Positions 18,501-28,799 are shown, counted from the first letter of the stretch. The stretch: 64,000 bases of DNA from Arsukibacterium sp. UBA3155 (GCA_002364615.1 DEYP01000011.1:1-64000); one strand, 5' to 3'. The notes: generated by a model not told the origin, from the sequence alone. Made by a program: numbers and translations.

Positions 18501-19028
18501 TCACTTTTTTTTCAGTTCTTGCAGTATGGCAAAGGGGTTTGGTTTTTCTGGTTCTGGCCCTATATCTCCGAAACTCATCGCATCAGCGCTGATATTGCAA
18601 TCTGCTGCATCATGCATCGGAAACAGTGGTAATGCCAGAATAAGTTCATCCTCAACCAACTGCCGTAAATTTATTTCGCCATGCTCGTTGCGAACAATAA
18701 CATCGTAACGCTCTGGTATTAATGCCAGAGCCGCGTCATCATCACCTTTCACCGGGGTATAAGCAAATTCGCTGTCTAACGCCAGTGTCATGGGCTCGCC
18801 ACAACGTTCACAACATACGGCAACCTGACATGCCGCCTCGCCGTGTAATACAGCCAGACCCTGCTCATCGGTACCGCATTCAATTCTTACTGCCACTTCA
18901 CCTTGTTTTTCAACCAGGCTCTCTGTTAACCGGGTTAAGGTTTGCAGCAGCACTATGCCGTCAAACACCGACCGTTTCTGGGCAGCTTTAACCGGATCAA
19001 GCGTAACAGGTATTTTCACTTTTTGCAT
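18501..19028 (-). CDS. yceD: 23S rRNA accumulation protein YceD (DUF177)
   Basis: Conserved protein needed for normal 23S rRNA levels, usually beside rpmF. Its 175 residues begin MQKVKIPVTLDPVKAAQKR and end KPNPFAILQELKKK, both close to E. coli YceD. The central CCERCGEPM carries a CxxC pair typical of the family. The predicted promoter leaves almost no leader before this ATG and no ribosome site is visible, so the message may be leaderless. It is the first gene of the rpmF-plsX-fab operon. Confidence 0.93.
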   Translation of the reverse strand: MQKVKIPVTLDPVKAAQKRSVFDGIVLLQTLTRLTESLVEKQGEVAVRIECGTDEQGLAVLHGEAACQVAVCCERCGEPMTLALDSEFAYTPVKGDDDAALALIPERYDVIVRNEHGEINLRQLVEDELILALPLFPMHDAADCNISADAMSFGDIGPEPEKPNPFAILQELKKK

Positions 19029-19037
19029 AAGGCGCGC

Positions 19038-19066
19038 ATCATATAGAACCCAACCCCTGCTGTCAA
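19038..19066 (-). promoter_or_regulatory. Strong sigma70 promoter of yceD-rpmF-plsX-fab
   Basis: On the minus strand a perfect TTGACA (19061-19066), a 17-base spacer and TATGAT (19038-19043). Only nine bases separate the -10 box from the yceD ATG at 19028. Confidence 0.75.
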
Positions 19067-19176
19067 AGGGTTAGCGCAGTTTTTTCAGCTTTTTATTAGC
19101 CGTATAAAAACCGCACTTTGAACAACATGCGAGGAGGAGGCATAATAACGTTTTATTGGCCTGCTTTGAGGGTTTT

Positions 19177-19782
19177 ATGAATCACTCTGCGCTTCCCGCG
19201 CTGTATCTGGCATCCACCTCGGTGTATCGGCGGCAATTACTGACGAAGTTAACCCCACACTTTACCGCAGTTAAACCCCAAACCGATGAAACGCCCCTTC
19301 CTGACGAAGATGCAACGGCACTGGTTCGCCGTCTGGCCAGAGCCAAGGCGCAGGCCGTTGCCGCCACGCTCAGCGAAGGACTGGTAATTGGTTCTGATCA
19401 GGTGGCCGTATTCAATGGCCAGATAATTGGCAAGCCACATACCGTGGACAATGCCATCGCCCAGTTAAGCCAGTTCAGTGGCCACAGTGTGACGTTTTTA
19501 ACCGGCCTGGCCCTGCTCAATGCGGCAACCGGTAAGTGTCAGCTTGTGGTCGAGCCGTTTGCGGTGTGTTTTCGTACCCTTAGCCAGCAGGAGATTGTGT
19601 CGTATGTTGAGCGGGAGCAACCGCTGGATTGTGCCGGAAGTTTTAAGAGTGAAGGTTTAGGTATCAGTTTATTCAGTGCGCTACGCGGCGAAGACCCTAA
19701 CAGCCTGATTGGTCTGCCGCTGATAAAGCTGCTGCAACTGCTGCGCAATGAAGGTGTAAACCTATTAACTGCTGGCTACTAA
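19177..19782 (+). CDS. maf: Maf-family nucleoside triphosphate pyrophosphatase (YceF subgroup)
   Basis: House-cleaning nucleotide pyrophosphatase. The YceF subgroup is known to prefer 7-methyl-GTP. Visible features are the N-terminal [14 protein letters not shown] (SxxR), KPQTDE, the GSDQVAVF metal loop and [13 protein letters not shown]. The ATG at 19177 with GAGGG four bases before it was chosen over an upstream in-frame TTG at 19156. It is divergent from yceD, as in E. coli, and converges on the HAD gene. Confidence 0.92.
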   Translation: MNHSALPALYLASTSVYRRQLLTKLTPHFTAVKPQTDETPLPDEDATALVRRLARAKAQAVAATLSEGLVIGSDQVAVFNGQIIGKPHTVDNAIAQLSQFSGHSVTFLTGLALLNAATGKCQLVVEPFAVCFRTLSQQEIVSYVEREQPLDCAGSFKSEGLGISLFSALRGEDPNSLIGLPLIKLLQLLRNEGVNLLTAGY

Positions 19783-19819
19783 GCAGCCAGCAATTGAAGC
19801 GCAGTACTATATTAATCAC

Positions 19820-19848
19820 AACTATATATGTGAAAACTATATATGTGA
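19820..19848. repeat. Tandem repeat AACTATATATGTGA x2
   Basis: Two copies of AACTATATATGTGA (19820-19833 and 19835-19848) with a single A between them, in the gap between maf and the HAD gene. The second copy contains the HAD stop codon. The unit is itself nearly palindromic (TCACA...TGTGA). Confidence 0.55.
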
Positions 19849-20511
19849 CAGCAATGAAGGCAAATCGTCAATTATCGCTTTGGGCTGAAACTGGCTCAAC
19901 ACATCAGCGCCATGCACACCATGGGTTACCCCGACTCTTGGCATCGCAATGGCCTGCGCCATTTTCATATCATGGCTGGTGTCTCCGACCATAATAGCAT
20001 TGGCAGGTTTAATCCCCAGCTGCTGGCTTATTTGCAATAACATATCCGGATGCGGTTTCGACTGTGCCTCATCAGCGCAACGGCTGGTAGCAAAGTAATG
20101 GCCAAGACCGGATTCGGCAAACATTCTGTCCAGCCCTTTTCTGGCCTTGCCCGTTGCCACCGCCAGCAACACATTTTGTTCAGCCAGGGTTTTCAGCACC
20201 TGCTCAGCACCCTTAAATAACGGGGTCGGAGTAGTGTCGTAAATTGTGTAGTGATCACGGTAATGCTCAAATAGCTGAGTACGCTGCGTGGTATCCGTGT
20301 CGGGGAAAAGCACGGCAAATGCCGGGTCCAGGCTTAAACCAATAATTTGCTTAACGGCGTAACTGCTTGGCACGACTAACCCGGTTAAACCGGCAGCAGC
20401 CTGCATGGATGATACAATACGGCCAATCGAGTCCATGACGGTGCCGTCCCAGTCAAAAATGACTAAATTGACGTCTGTCATGCTACTTTCTAAGTTACTG
20501 CTCTGTACCAT
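19837..20511 (-). CDS. HAD-superfamily phosphatase (phosphoglycolate phosphatase-like, subfamily IA)
   Basis: Small-molecule phosphatase of the haloacid dehalogenase family. Motif I is IFDWDGTVMDS, motif II AVATGKAR, motif III the lysine in KPHPDM, and motif IV MVGDTSHDM; the helical cap lies between I and II. The substrate cannot be told. It follows rluC with an overlapping junction. The ATG at 20511 is used here, but the ATG at 20481 (MTDVNLVIFDWDGT) is an equally good start. The end runs into a short tandem repeat. Confidence 0.85.
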   Translation of the reverse strand: MVQSSNLESSMTDVNLVIFDWDGTVMDSIGRIVSSMQAAAGLTGLVVPSSYAVKQIIGLSLDPAFAVLFPDTDTTQRTQLFEHYRDHYTIYDTTPTPLFKGAEQVLKTLAEQNVLLAVATGKARKGLDRMFAESGLGHYFATSRCADEAQSKPHPDMLLQISQQLGIKPANAIMVGDTSHDMKMAQAIAMPRVGVTHGVHGADVLSQFQPKAIIDDLPSLLSHI

Positions 20512-20512
20512 A

Positions 20513-21466
20513 TTACTTTCTCGTTAATCTGCTCATGGCGCTTTCCAGCTGCACATCAAGTGGCGCTTCAATCCGCATGGTGGTTAAACTGTTCGGGTGG
20601 GTAAAACTCAGGCTTTTGGCGTGCAGAAATAAGCGGTTCAGCCCCAGTTGCTGCATCTGACTACTAAAGGCGTTGTCGCCGTATTTATCATCACAGGCAA
20701 TAGGATGTCCCTTGCAGGCAGTATGGACCCGTATTTGATGGGTACGACCGGTAACCGGAAATGCCTCCACCAGGGTGCCTTCCTGATAGCGTTGTAAAAT
20801 TCTGAAACGGGTTTCTGATGGTTTACCATTAACCTCGTCAACTTTAACCACACGCTCTCCTGATTGCAGAGTATTTTTACGCAGTGGATCAGTGACTTTA
20901 CGCACCTTATTATCCCAGTCACCGCTGACCAGTGCCCAGTATTTTTTCTCAACGGTTTTATCGCGAAGCTGGGCATGCAAGTGCGTCAGTACCGAGCGTT
21001 TTTTAGCAATCAGTAAACATCCTGAGGTATCGCGGTCAAGCCGGTGCACCAGTTCCAGCAGTTTTGCCTGTGGCCGCAATGCACGCATCGCTTCAATGAC
21101 CCCGAACTGCAAACCACTGCCGCCATGCACGGCCATGCCCGATGGCTTGTTCAACACAATCAGGTCATTGTCTTCAAATAAGATATGGCTTTCCAGTTCG
21201 CTGACCAGACTTAACTTTACGGACACTCTATCCGGCTCAGCGGCAACCGTTAACGGCGGCACCCGGACGATATCGGCCTGCTGTAGCTTATACTCAGGTT
21301 TGACGCGTTTTTTATTAACTCGTACCTCACCTTTTCGCAAAACCCGGTAAATAACACTTTTGGGCACCCCCCTAAGGCGTGCCAGCAAAAAATTGTCTAT
21401 TCGCTGACCGATAAAATCATCTTCGATTTCAATCATTTGTATCGGTAATTTGATTTCATCTGCCAT
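20513..21466 (-). CDS. rluC: 23S rRNA pseudouridine(955/2504/2580) synthase RluC
   Basis: RNA pseudouridine synthase with an N-terminal S4 RNA-binding domain (about residues 15-80, with RIDNFLLARLRGVPKSVIYR) and an RluA-type catalytic domain with the aspartate in HRLDRDTSGC (about residue 144), FPVTGRTHQIRVH and NRLFLHA. The location divergent to rne is the classic RluC setting. The length of 317 residues is normal. Confidence 0.94.
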   Translation of the reverse strand: MADEIKLPIQMIEIEDDFIGQRIDNFLLARLRGVPKSVIYRVLRKGEVRVNKKRVKPEYKLQQADIVRVPPLTVAAEPDRVSVKLSLVSELESHILFEDNDLIVLNKPSGMAVHGGSGLQFGVIEAMRALRPQAKLLELVHRLDRDTSGCLLIAKKRSVLTHLHAQLRDKTVEKKYWALVSGDWDNKVRKVTDPLRKNTLQSGERVVKVDEVNGKPSETRFRILQRYQEGTLVEAFPVTGRTHQIRVHTACKGHPIACDDKYGDNAFSSQMQQLGLNRLFLHAKSLSFTHPNSLTTMRIEAPLDVQLESAMSRLTRK

Positions 21467-21948
21467 GTGTTTTAAATACTCTGCTAAAATTACTTTTAAG
21501 TTGCTATCCGGTGCATATTAGTGGGATAATCACCCGGCTAATTATGCCAAAATGTGGCAATTAGGGCGCTCAAAGTGACATAAGAGAAATTGTGCGGCAC
21601 CGTCAGGGGATGTGATCATACCGAAATCGTGGTGAAAACCAACGTTTTTATAGCCCCGGCGTTTAAATAAGCCATTTGCCTGAGGTGATGTTGCGTAATC
21701 TGTTACCAATAACGGCAAAACACAATTTCCAGTTACCTGAGCAACAAGAATAATTTGCTATAACGCAACGCCGAACGGCGGTGTGTTTCAGATTCAAACG
21801 AAAACAGATAACTATACTGTAAATAGTGACAATTTGGTTCCCTCAGGTATCCCAGTCGGGAGATTGCATTAATTGATGCCTGATAACATCTGAACACCCA
21901 GGTGCCCAGTAAGGTTGCGTTGTGGCTGCATAACAGAGTCACCCAACA
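21467..21948 (+). promoter_or_regulatory. rluC-rne intergenic region with predicted rne promoter and structured leader
   Basis: 480 bases without a gene. An extended -10 (TG-C-TATAAC, 21756-21764) on the plus strand would start rne near 21771, leaving a leader of roughly 175 bases. That leader holds the stem CGCCG/CGGCG near its start and further small stems (GCAT/ATGC around 21866-21882). RNase E autoregulates through its leader in E. coli, so structure here is expected. An inverted TGCCA/TGGCA repeat lies near 21545-21558. The -35 is poor. Confidence 0.4.
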
Positions 21949-24900
21949 ATGAAAAGAATGTTAATAAATGCCACGCAGGAAGAAGAAATCCGCGTTGCTT
22001 TGGTCGATGGCCAAAAACTGTATGACCTGGACATAGAAAGCCCGGGCCATGAACAAAAAAAAGCGAATATTTACAAAGGCAAAATTACCCGGGTTGAACC
22101 CAGTCTGGAAGCTGCATTTGTTGATTACGGTGCTGACCGCCATGGTTTTTTACCGTTAAAAGAAATTTCCCGCGAGTATTTCCCTAAAGGTTATAGCTTT
22201 GATGGCCGCCCCAATATTAAAGAGGTGGTTAAAGAAGGCCAGGAAGTTATTATTCAGATTGATAAAGAAGAACGTGGCCAGAAAGGGGCGGCGTTAACGA
22301 CCTTTATTAGTCTGGCAGGTTCTTACCTGGTATTAATGCCGAACAATCCTCGGGCTGGCGGCATCTCCCGCAGAATAGAAGGTGATGAACGTCAGGATCT
22401 GAAAGACTCACTGGGTCAGTTGGAAATGCCTGATGGCATGGGATTAATTGTCCGTACTGCCGGCGTAGGTAAATCGTATGAAGAGCTGGATTACGATTTA
22501 AAAGCGCTGTTAAAGCATTGGTCAGCGATCACCGAAGAAGCCGCTAAACGCCCTTCACCATTTCTTATTCACCAGGAAAGCAACGTGGTTTTTCGCGCTA
22601 TCCGCGATTATCTGCGCCGCGACGTTGGTGAGATACTAATCGACAACCCGAAAATCTTTGAAGAAGCCAAAGTTTATATTCAGCAATTCCGGCCAGACTT
22701 TGCCCATCGGGTAAAAATGTATGACGGCGAAGTACCGCTGTTTATGCATTACCAGATTGAAACCCAGATAGAAACCGCATTTCGCCGCGAAGTGCGCTTA
22801 CCATCAGGTGGCTCTATTGTTATCGACGGCACCGAAGCGCTTACTGCAATTGATATCAACTCGTCAAAGGCAACTAAAGGCGGTGATATTGAAGAAACGG
22901 CATTTAATACTAATTTAGAAGCGGCAGATGAAATTGCCCGTCAGTTACGCTTGCGCGATTTAGGTGGTTTAATTGTTATCGACTTTATCGATATGACGCC
23001 GGTACGGCATCAGCGTGAAGTGGAAAACCGCTTAAAAGATGCAGTTAAGCACGACCGCGCCCGGGTACAGATTGGCCGGATCTCCCGCTTCGGCTTACTG
23101 GAAATGTCACGTCAGCGCTTACGCCCATCACTGGGTGAATCTGCCGGTCATGTTTGCCCCCGCTGTCATGGCCGCGGCACCATTCGTGGTACGGAAAGCT
23201 CTGCTCTATCCATTTTGCGTTTAATCGAAGAAGAAGCGATTAAAGACAATACCAGTCAGATCCATGCTCAGGTCCCGATATCGGTTGCTACCTATTTAAT
23301 GAATGAGAAACGGGAATCAGTGCGTCGGATTGAAAAACGCAATGGTATTCAGATCTTCATTATTCCTAATGAGCATCTGGAAACACCGAACTACGAAGTA
23401 TCGCGCATCCGGATTGATGAAGAGCTTGATGACGTAAGCTATAACATGGTTAAAGCACCTGAAGTTATCAGCAAGCCTTACCAACCTGCTGTTGAAGTGG
23501 TAAAAGAAAAGCCAGCAGTGTCGGCAATTAATATTGCCCAGTCAGCCCCTGCCCGCACCGCGCCTGCGCCAGCATCGGGTATTCCGGTGGCAGAGCCGAA
23601 ACCTGATTTATTCAGCAAACTGAGTAAGTGGTTTAAAGGGTTAATTACCGGTAGCGAACCTAAAACCGAACACAGCAAAACACCGAGCCAGCAGCATACT
23701 GCCCGTAAAGAAGATGTCAGAACCAGCCGCAACAACCGCGATGGCGCGCGGGATGCTGGTCGGGATAATAATCGTGATTCTGGTCGTGATACCGGTCGTG
23801 ATAGTAGCCGTGCTGATGGTAAAAATGACAATAATCGTCGTCGCAATAACAAGCGCCGTCGCCCTGATCAGGCTGACCGTGCTGTGGATAAAGACGAAAC
23901 CGTTACTAACACTGCTGCACCGGTAAAACAGGAACGTGCCCCACGCCCTGCGCAGGAACGTACCCGTCAGCCAGACGCTCGGAAGCCACAAGCTGAACGT
24001 GCTGAAGTAACCGCAGCTGAAAACGCTGATGAGCCGAAAGAGCGCAGTGTTGCAGCAGAGCGCCGGCAACGTCGTAATGTGCGTAAATCAGTTCGGCTGA
24101 ATCAACCTGCTGAAACGACAGCGGTTACCTCTGCAGCACCAGCTGAAACAGCAGTGGCAACGGAGCAAAGCACTGTAACGGCAGCAACAACGGTTGAAGA
24201 TGCTAAAACAACTGCTACTGAACACCAGACTTCAGTGGTAAGTGCTACTCAAGCAGACGATGGTACTAAAGACAACGGTACTAAAGACGCAGCAACAGCA
24301 ACGACGGCCAGTTCAGCTGAGCAAGCCGTAACGGCTAGTGCTGACAGCGATACAAGCACTGTCGAGCCTGCAGCACACGATACCGCTGAGCAGGAAGAAG
24401 CTGAAAGTGCTGAACCTCGCAGCCGCAATCGTCGCTCACCCCGGCATTTACGTGCTGCTGGTCAGAAACGCAAGAAAGATCAGCAGGAACTCGCTGCAGG
24501 CACGGAAGCAACCGCCGCAGAAAGCCAGGACATTGCAGCTGATACCCCGGCTGATGTTGAAGCGACTGCAGCTGTTGCAGCAACGCCAGAAGCGCCGGCA
24601 GCAGTTACAAAAGATGACGCAGCTTCCGCTGATGTTAAAGCGTCCGATGATGTTGATGCATCGGCTGCTACGCCAGCTGATGCTGTGGCACAAGCTACAA
24701 CCGCAGAGGTTGCAGCAACCGGTGATAGCAAACCTAAAGCTGCGACTAAAGCCAGAGCCAAACCTGGCAGGCCACGTGGCAAACGTAAAACAGCTGAAAC
24801 CACCGCAGACTCTGCGTTAGAAACAGCAGATAAAGACAACGTAGAAAACGCGCCAAAAGCACAATCTGCTGCGCCAGAGGCCAAACAGAAAGCTGACACT

Positions 24901-25272
24901 CCAGCACAATCTGAACTAAACCTGGCGCCAGTGGAAGCGACTGCGACAACCTCAGCCGTGGCTGCGGTTGCTACAGAACCAAAGACAGAGCCAAAAGCGG
25001 AACCTAAAGCTGCTGCGCCTAAAGCATTGGCAACTAAAGCTGCGCCAGCAAAATCTGGCAGCCGGTTTGGTAATATGGTTGTTGCCGATATGGCTAAGCC
25101 TGTTTCCAGCGCTCCTGAGTCAGCCTCGGTCAGTACTAGTGATGATGCAGCGAAGCCAGCAACTCCGGTTGCGGAGCGTCCTGCGGTCAGCAGTTCAAAC
25201 CGGCCAGCCGGCTCTGCTTTTGCCAGACAGGCCGTTACTGCGCCCATGACTAAGCCAGAAAAAGCAGAATAG
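21949..25272 (+). CDS. rne: Ribonuclease E
   Basis: Essential endoribonuclease and degradosome scaffold at the inner membrane. The N-terminal catalytic half has the S1 domain (about 38-120), the DNase-I-like metal site with aspartates in [10 protein letters not shown] (about 302) and VIDFIDMTP (about 345), and the zinc link CPRCHGRG (about 403-406), matching E. coli positions. From about residue 530 the protein is low-complexity: a KWFKGLI amphipathic segment near 560 (membrane anchor-like), RD-rich repeats near 597-620, arginine-rich patches near 630, 705 and 825, long Ala/Glu/Thr tracts, and a final TAPMTKP resembling the end of the enterobacterial protein. At 1107 residues it is slightly longer than E. 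coli RNase E. Confidence 0.96.
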   Translation: MKRMLINATQEEEIRVALVDGQKLYDLDIESPGHEQKKANIYKGKITRVEPSLEAAFVDYGADRHGFLPLKEISREYFPKGYSFDGRPNIKEVVKEGQEVIIQIDKEERGQKGAALTTFISLAGSYLVLMPNNPRAGGISRRIEGDERQDLKDSLGQLEMPDGMGLIVRTAGVGKSYEELDYDLKALLKHWSAITEEAAKRPSPFLIHQESNVVFRAIRDYLRRDVGEILIDNPKIFEEAKVYIQQFRPDFAHRVKMYDGEVPLFMHYQIETQIETAFRREVRLPSGGSIVIDGTEALTAIDINSSKATKGGDIEETAFNTNLEAADEIARQLRLRDLGGLIVIDFIDMTPVRHQREVENRLKDAVKHDRARVQIGRISRFGLLEMSRQRLRPSLGESAGHVCPRCHGRGTIRGTESSALSILRLIEEEAIKDNTSQIHAQVPISVATYLMNEKRESVRRIEKRNGIQIFIIPNEHLETPNYEVSRIRIDEELDDVSYNMVKAPEVISKPYQPAVEVVKEKPAVSAINIAQSAPARTAPAPASGIPVAEPKPDLFSKLSKWFKGLITGSEPKTEHSKTPSQQHTARKEDVRTSRNNRDGARDAGRDNNRDSGRDTGRDSSRADGKNDNNRRRNNKRRRPDQADRAVDKDETVTNTAAPVKQERAPRPAQERTRQPDARKPQAERAEVTAAENADEPKERSVAAERRQRRNVRKSVRLNQPAETTAVTSAAPAETAVATEQSTVTAATTVEDAKTTATEHQTSVVSATQADDGTKDNGTKDAATATTASSAEQAVTASADSDTSTVEPAAHDTAEQEEAESAEPRSRNRRSPRHLRAAGQKRKKDQQELAAGTEATAAESQDIAADTPADVEATAAVAATPEAPAAVTKDDAASADVKASDDVDASAATPADAVAQATTAEVAATGDSKPKAATKARAKPGRPRGKRKTAETTADSALETADKDNVENAPKAQSAAPEAKQKADTPAQSELNLAPVEATATTSAVAAVATEPKTEPKAEPKAAAPKALATKAAPAKSGSRFGNMVVADMAKPVSSAPESASVSTSDDAAKPATPVAERPAVSSSNRPAGSAFARQAVTAPMTKPEKAE

Positions 25273-25273
25273 A

Positions 25274-25300
25274 AAAAGCCCCCTTAGTTGGGGGCCTTTT
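25274..25300 (+). terminator. rne terminator
   Basis: GCCCCC/GGGGGC stem (25278-25295) with a 6-base loop followed by CTTTT, directly after the rne stop. Confidence 0.85.
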
Positions 25301-25315
25301 ACTGCACACTGTTAA

Positions 25316-25343
25316 GAAAAACCAGCTTAATCGCTGGTTTTTT
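25316..25343 (-). terminator. Bidirectional terminator, porin side
   Basis: AAAAACCAGC/GCTGGTTTTTTT hairpin between rne and the convergent porin gene. Poly-A before and poly-T after make it usable in both directions. Confidence 0.8.
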
Positions 25344-25345
25344 TA

Positions 25346-26509
25346 TTAAAAATCGTACTTGGCACTAAACTGCAGACGATTCATATCGCCTTCTAAACCC
25401 GACTCTACCTCGCGGTTAGCAAATTTGTATTCAATACCGAACATCAGCTTTTTCGCTGCCTGGTAAATCAGGTTGGTGGTCCAGCTGCTGGTGGTTTTAG
25501 TCACGCCGGCGCCGGTCAACGCAATGTCGTTATCCACACTTAATATGGAATACACCAGATTACTGCGCCACTGACTATTCCAGTTGTGGCGGTAGGCAAT
25601 AGCAAACGCGCTGGAATCAATCGCTTCAAGCTCGTTGCCTGCATCGAGCACACCGCCATTAGCCGTATTTAAACCGATATAACGGCCCACACCCGAACCT
25701 GTTGTCGCTGTGATCCGAATATCATTATTATTGGCCAGCATAATTTTAGCGGTCGCACTTAAACCAAATGCGGAGGTCGTGGTGTCAATAGTGGCGGTCT
25801 CATAAGCGAGTTGGCGCAATAAAGCCGATACCGACCAGTTACCCCACTCAGTTTTCTGGCCGTATTTAAACACCAGATCAGGGGTGGCATTGTCATCCGT
25901 GGTAATGCGACCGCCACCACCAAAAGGCGTTACCGTGGTTTCAGGGTTCTCGATAGCGACTTGAAAATTACCACTGGTATAACGAATTTGTGCCTGACGG
26001 GCAAACGGCATTGCATCCGTATTGCCGATAAAATCCAGGGTGTCCGGCAAAGCACTTAAGTCCATAAAGGTGGACCAGGTCTGGCCAAATAACCAGCCAT
26101 CATAGGTGATAAAAGCCTGCCTTAACCGTGGCGAATAACTGTTGGTAATTCGCTCATCCCCACCTGCGGTTGCCAGAAAGTCCAGCTCAATATGGCCACC
26201 CAGTGTTTTACCATTTTCCAGCTGAGTGCTGGTTTTAAAGAAGAAACGCGACTGACGAGCATGAAAATCAAAGGTGCCACCTTCATTAGCACCACCGACC
26301 GGGGTCAGACTTGGAATGTAAAAATCGCGACCAATCCCGGTTGCTATCTGGCCATCGGAGCTGTCGGTATACATCGCATCAAGTTTAACGTAGCCACCGA
26401 AGGTAACATCGGTATCACCAATATTAAAACCATTCGCCTGCACGCTACCCGCTGACAACGCCAGGATAATGGCTGTAGTCAGGGTGCTTAGGGTGTTTCT
26501 TTGTCTCAT
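25346..26509 (-). CDS. Outer-membrane porin, DcaP-like
   Basis: 387-residue beta-barrel protein with a clear signal peptide (MRQRN... to about residue 25, cleavage after VQA), an early FGGYVKLDAMYTDS strand, alternating hydrophobic strands throughout, and the terminal RLQFSAKYDF with the C-terminal phenylalanine of outer-membrane proteins. The FGGYVKLDA opening and overall pattern recall the DcaP family of trimeric porins, which take up organic acids and other small anions. Divergence from acs suggests a role in carboxylate entry, which is an inference from context. It has its own terminator. Confidence 0.75.
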   Translation of the reverse strand: MRQRNTLSTLTTAIILALSAGSVQANGFNIGDTDVTFGGYVKLDAMYTDSSDGQIATGIGRDFYIPSLTPVGGANEGGTFDFHARQSRFFFKTSTQLENGKTLGGHIELDFLATAGGDERITNSYSPRLRQAFITYDGWLFGQTWSTFMDLSALPDTLDFIGNTDAMPFARQAQIRYTSGNFQVAIENPETTVTPFGGGGRITTDDNATPDLVFKYGQKTEWGNWSVSALLRQLAYETATIDTTTSAFGLSATAKIMLANNNDIRITATTGSGVGRYIGLNTANGGVLDAGNELEAIDSSAFAIAYRHNWNSQWRSNLVYSILSVDNDIALTGAGVTKTTSSWTTNLIYQAAKKLMFGIEYKFANREVESGLEGDMNRLQFSAKYDF

Positions 26510-26645
26510 CTGAAGTTCTCCATCTTTATTATTGTAATAACATCTGGTTTGCGTTATTTGGATTTAGACGGTACAACTTTGGGTGACAGTCTGTAACTTC
26601 GCAATTAGCCTTTAGTCGCAGTTAGCGCAATAACCAATGCTTGGC

Positions 26646-26659
26646 TAGACTATGGTCTA
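26646..26659. promoter_or_regulatory. Inverted repeat TAGAC-N4-GTCTA upstream of acs
   Basis: TAGACTATGGTCTA lies about 85 bases before the acs ATG, between acs and the divergent porin. The symmetry would suit a dimeric regulator; CrbR, encoded two genes on, is the natural candidate but this is speculative. Confidence 0.35.
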
Positions 26660-26740
26660 ATTTCATTTACCGCCTCATTTCGTTAGAAAGTAAGTTGTTA
26701 TAAATTATTGTATAAATACTGCAGATCCACAGGGGAAACT

Positions 26741-28696
26741 ATGTCACATCCAAGCCTTTATCCGGTAAGTGCCAAGGCCAAGGCCAACACCCATATTACC
26801 GATGACATTTATCAGGAAATGTACCGTCAGTCGGTTGAGCAACCTGAGCAGTTCTGGGCTGAGCAAGGTAAACGACTGGATTGGATCACGCCCTACAGCA
26901 AGATAAAAGACACCAGTTTTGAACTCGGTAAAGTAAAAGTAAACTGGTACAGCGACGGCACCTTGAATGCCAGTTATAACTGTTTAGACCGTCACCTGGC
27001 TGACAGAGCCGATCAGGTTGCATTTTACTGGGAAGGCGACGAGCCTGGCGTACAGAAGACAGTAACCTATCAGCAACTTTACGATCAGGTGTGCGCACTG
27101 GCAAATGGCATGAAAGCGCTGGGAATTAATAAAGGTGATCGGGTAACAATATATTTGCCGATGATCCCGGAAGCGGCCATCGCGTTATTAGCCTGCGCCC
27201 GCATTGGCGCGGTACACTCGGTGGTGTTTGCGGGGTTTTCACCCGATGCGCTGGGCAGCCGGGTCATTGATTGTGATTCAAAGTTGGTCATTACTTCTGA
27301 TCAGGCGCTGCGCGGTAACCGCGCGACCCATTTAAAAGATAATACCGATGCGGCACTGGCCCACCTGGGCAATGACAGCCCGGTACAGCATGTTATCGTG
27401 GTAAAACACGTCGGCAAAAATATCGATTTTCACCCCAACCGGGATGTCTGGTACCACGAGCTGGTTGCCAGCCAAAGCAAAGTTTGTGAGCCAGAGCCGA
27501 TGAACGCCGAAGATCCGCTGTTTATTCTTTACACGTCAGGTTCTACCGGCAAGCCAAAGGGCGTATTACATACCACCGGCGGCTATCTGGTGTATGCAGC
27601 GATGACCCATCAGTATGTCTTTGATTATCACGACGGTGACATTTATTGGTGTGCGGCGGATGTTGGCTGGGTTACCGGCCACAGTTACATTATTTATGGT
27701 CCCTTAGCCAATGGTGCCAGCAGTGTAATGTTCGAAGGGGTGCCAACCTACCCCAGTGTGAAACGCATAGCGCAAATTGTTGATAAATATCAGGTCAATA
27801 TTCTGTACACCGCCCCTACCGCAATCCGGGCGCTAATGGCCCATGGCGACAGTCCGGTTGAAGGCGCTAACTTAAGTTCGCTGAAAATTCTCGGTAGCGT
27901 CGGCGAGCCAATAAACCCGGAAGCCTGGAACTGGTATTACGAAAAAGTGGGTAGCAGTAACTGCCCTATCGTTGATACCTGGTGGCAAACCGAAACCGGC
28001 GGCATTTTAATTACACCACTACCTGGTGCAACGGCACTGAAACCGGGTTCTGCCACCCGACCGTTTTTTGGGGTAAAACCGGCAATTCTTGATAACGAAG
28101 GCAAACCACTTGACGGTGTCGGCGCAGGTAACCTGGTGATCCTGGACAGTTGGCCCGGCCAGATGCGTACCTTGTATGGCGATCATGATCGTTTTGAGCA
28201 AACCTATTTCAGTACTTATGCCGGAGTGTATTTTACCGGTGATGGCGCCAGACGGGACGAAGATGGCTACTACTGGCTCACCGGCCGGGTAGACGATGTG
28301 TTGAATATTTCCGGCCATCGGCTGGGTACCGCTGAGATTGAAAGCTGCCTGGTAGCGCATGAGGCAATAGCCGAAGCGGCGGTAGTCGGTTATCCGCACC
28401 CGATTAAAGGTCAGGGAATTTATGTGTATGTTACGCCACGGGTTGGCGTTGAACCGAGCGATGATCTGACGAAAGCCATCCGGGCCTGGGTGCGGGAAGA
28501 AATTTCTCCTATTGCCACGCCAGATCTGGTGCAATGGGCGCCAGCAGGTTTACCAAAAACCCGATCAGGCAAGATTATGCGGCGTATCCTGCGCAAAATT
28601 GCTGCCAACGAGCATGATCAGTTAGGTGATATTTCGACTCTGGCTGATCCATCAGTAGTTGAAATTTTAGTAAATAACCGTTTAAATCGATCGTAG
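26741..28696 (+). CDS. acs: Acetyl-CoA synthetase
   Basis: Activates acetate to acetyl-CoA via acetyl-AMP. The ANL-superfamily core motif [12 protein letters not shown], the WWQTETGG motif and the C-terminal acetylation-site lysine in [15 protein letters not shown] are visible. An in-frame TTG at 26708 is open, but the ATG at 26741 follows AGGGGAAAC and gives 651 residues, the normal Acs length. It is the first gene of an acetate island with crbR and, downstream, crbS and the symporter pair. CrbR-type control of acs is established in Vibrio and Pseudomonas relatives. Confidence 0.96.
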   Translation: MSHPSLYPVSAKAKANTHITDDIYQEMYRQSVEQPEQFWAEQGKRLDWITPYSKIKDTSFELGKVKVNWYSDGTLNASYNCLDRHLADRADQVAFYWEGDEPGVQKTVTYQQLYDQVCALANGMKALGINKGDRVTIYLPMIPEAAIALLACARIGAVHSVVFAGFSPDALGSRVIDCDSKLVITSDQALRGNRATHLKDNTDAALAHLGNDSPVQHVIVVKHVGKNIDFHPNRDVWYHELVASQSKVCEPEPMNAEDPLFILYTSGSTGKPKGVLHTTGGYLVYAAMTHQYVFDYHDGDIYWCAADVGWVTGHSYIIYGPLANGASSVMFEGVPTYPSVKRIAQIVDKYQVNILYTAPTAIRALMAHGDSPVEGANLSSLKILGSVGEPINPEAWNWYYEKVGSSNCPIVDTWWQTETGGILITPLPGATALKPGSATRPFFGVKPAILDNEGKPLDGVGAGNLVILDSWPGQMRTLYGDHDRFEQTYFSTYAGVYFTGDGARRDEDGYYWLTGRVDDVLNISGHRLGTAEIESCLVAHEAIAEAAVVGYPHPIKGQGIYVYVTPRVGVEPSDDLTKAIRAWVREEISPIATPDLVQWAPAGLPKTRSGKIMRRILRKIAANEHDQLGDISTLADPSVVEILVNNRLNRS

Positions 28697-28739
28697 GGCA
28701 AAATCAGCGTACACTCAACGTTGTTTCAGTTGCAGCAAA

Positions 28740-28763
28740 AAAGGCCGCTATTGCGGCCTTTAT
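28740..28763 (+). terminator. acs terminator
   Basis: AAAGGCCGC/GCGGCCTTT with a 4-base loop, then TATAATAAT. It is followed by crbR 37 bases on, so readthrough or a separate crbR promoter is needed. Confidence 0.75.
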
Positions 28764-28799
28764 AATAATTACAATTCTGGATCTTACCGGAGAATTTAT

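Noticed and set aside
21733-21942. Minus-strand frame of 69 codons in the rne leader
   Set aside because: It is antisense to the predicted rne leader, with no ribosome site and no family resemblance.
24338-24820. 160-codon plus-strand frame within the rne tail
   Set aside because: A Leu/Gln/Arg-rich frame-shifted reading of the repetitive rne sequence, without its own start signals.
24480-25247. 255-codon minus-strand frame within the rne tail
   Set aside because: The Ala/Ser-rich product is the mirror of the repetitive alanine-rich RNase E tail, and the long open frame follows from codon bias of the sense strand.
28019-28534. 171-codon minus-strand frame inside acs
   Set aside because: It overlaps highly conserved acs coding sequence on the other strand, and no motif was seen.
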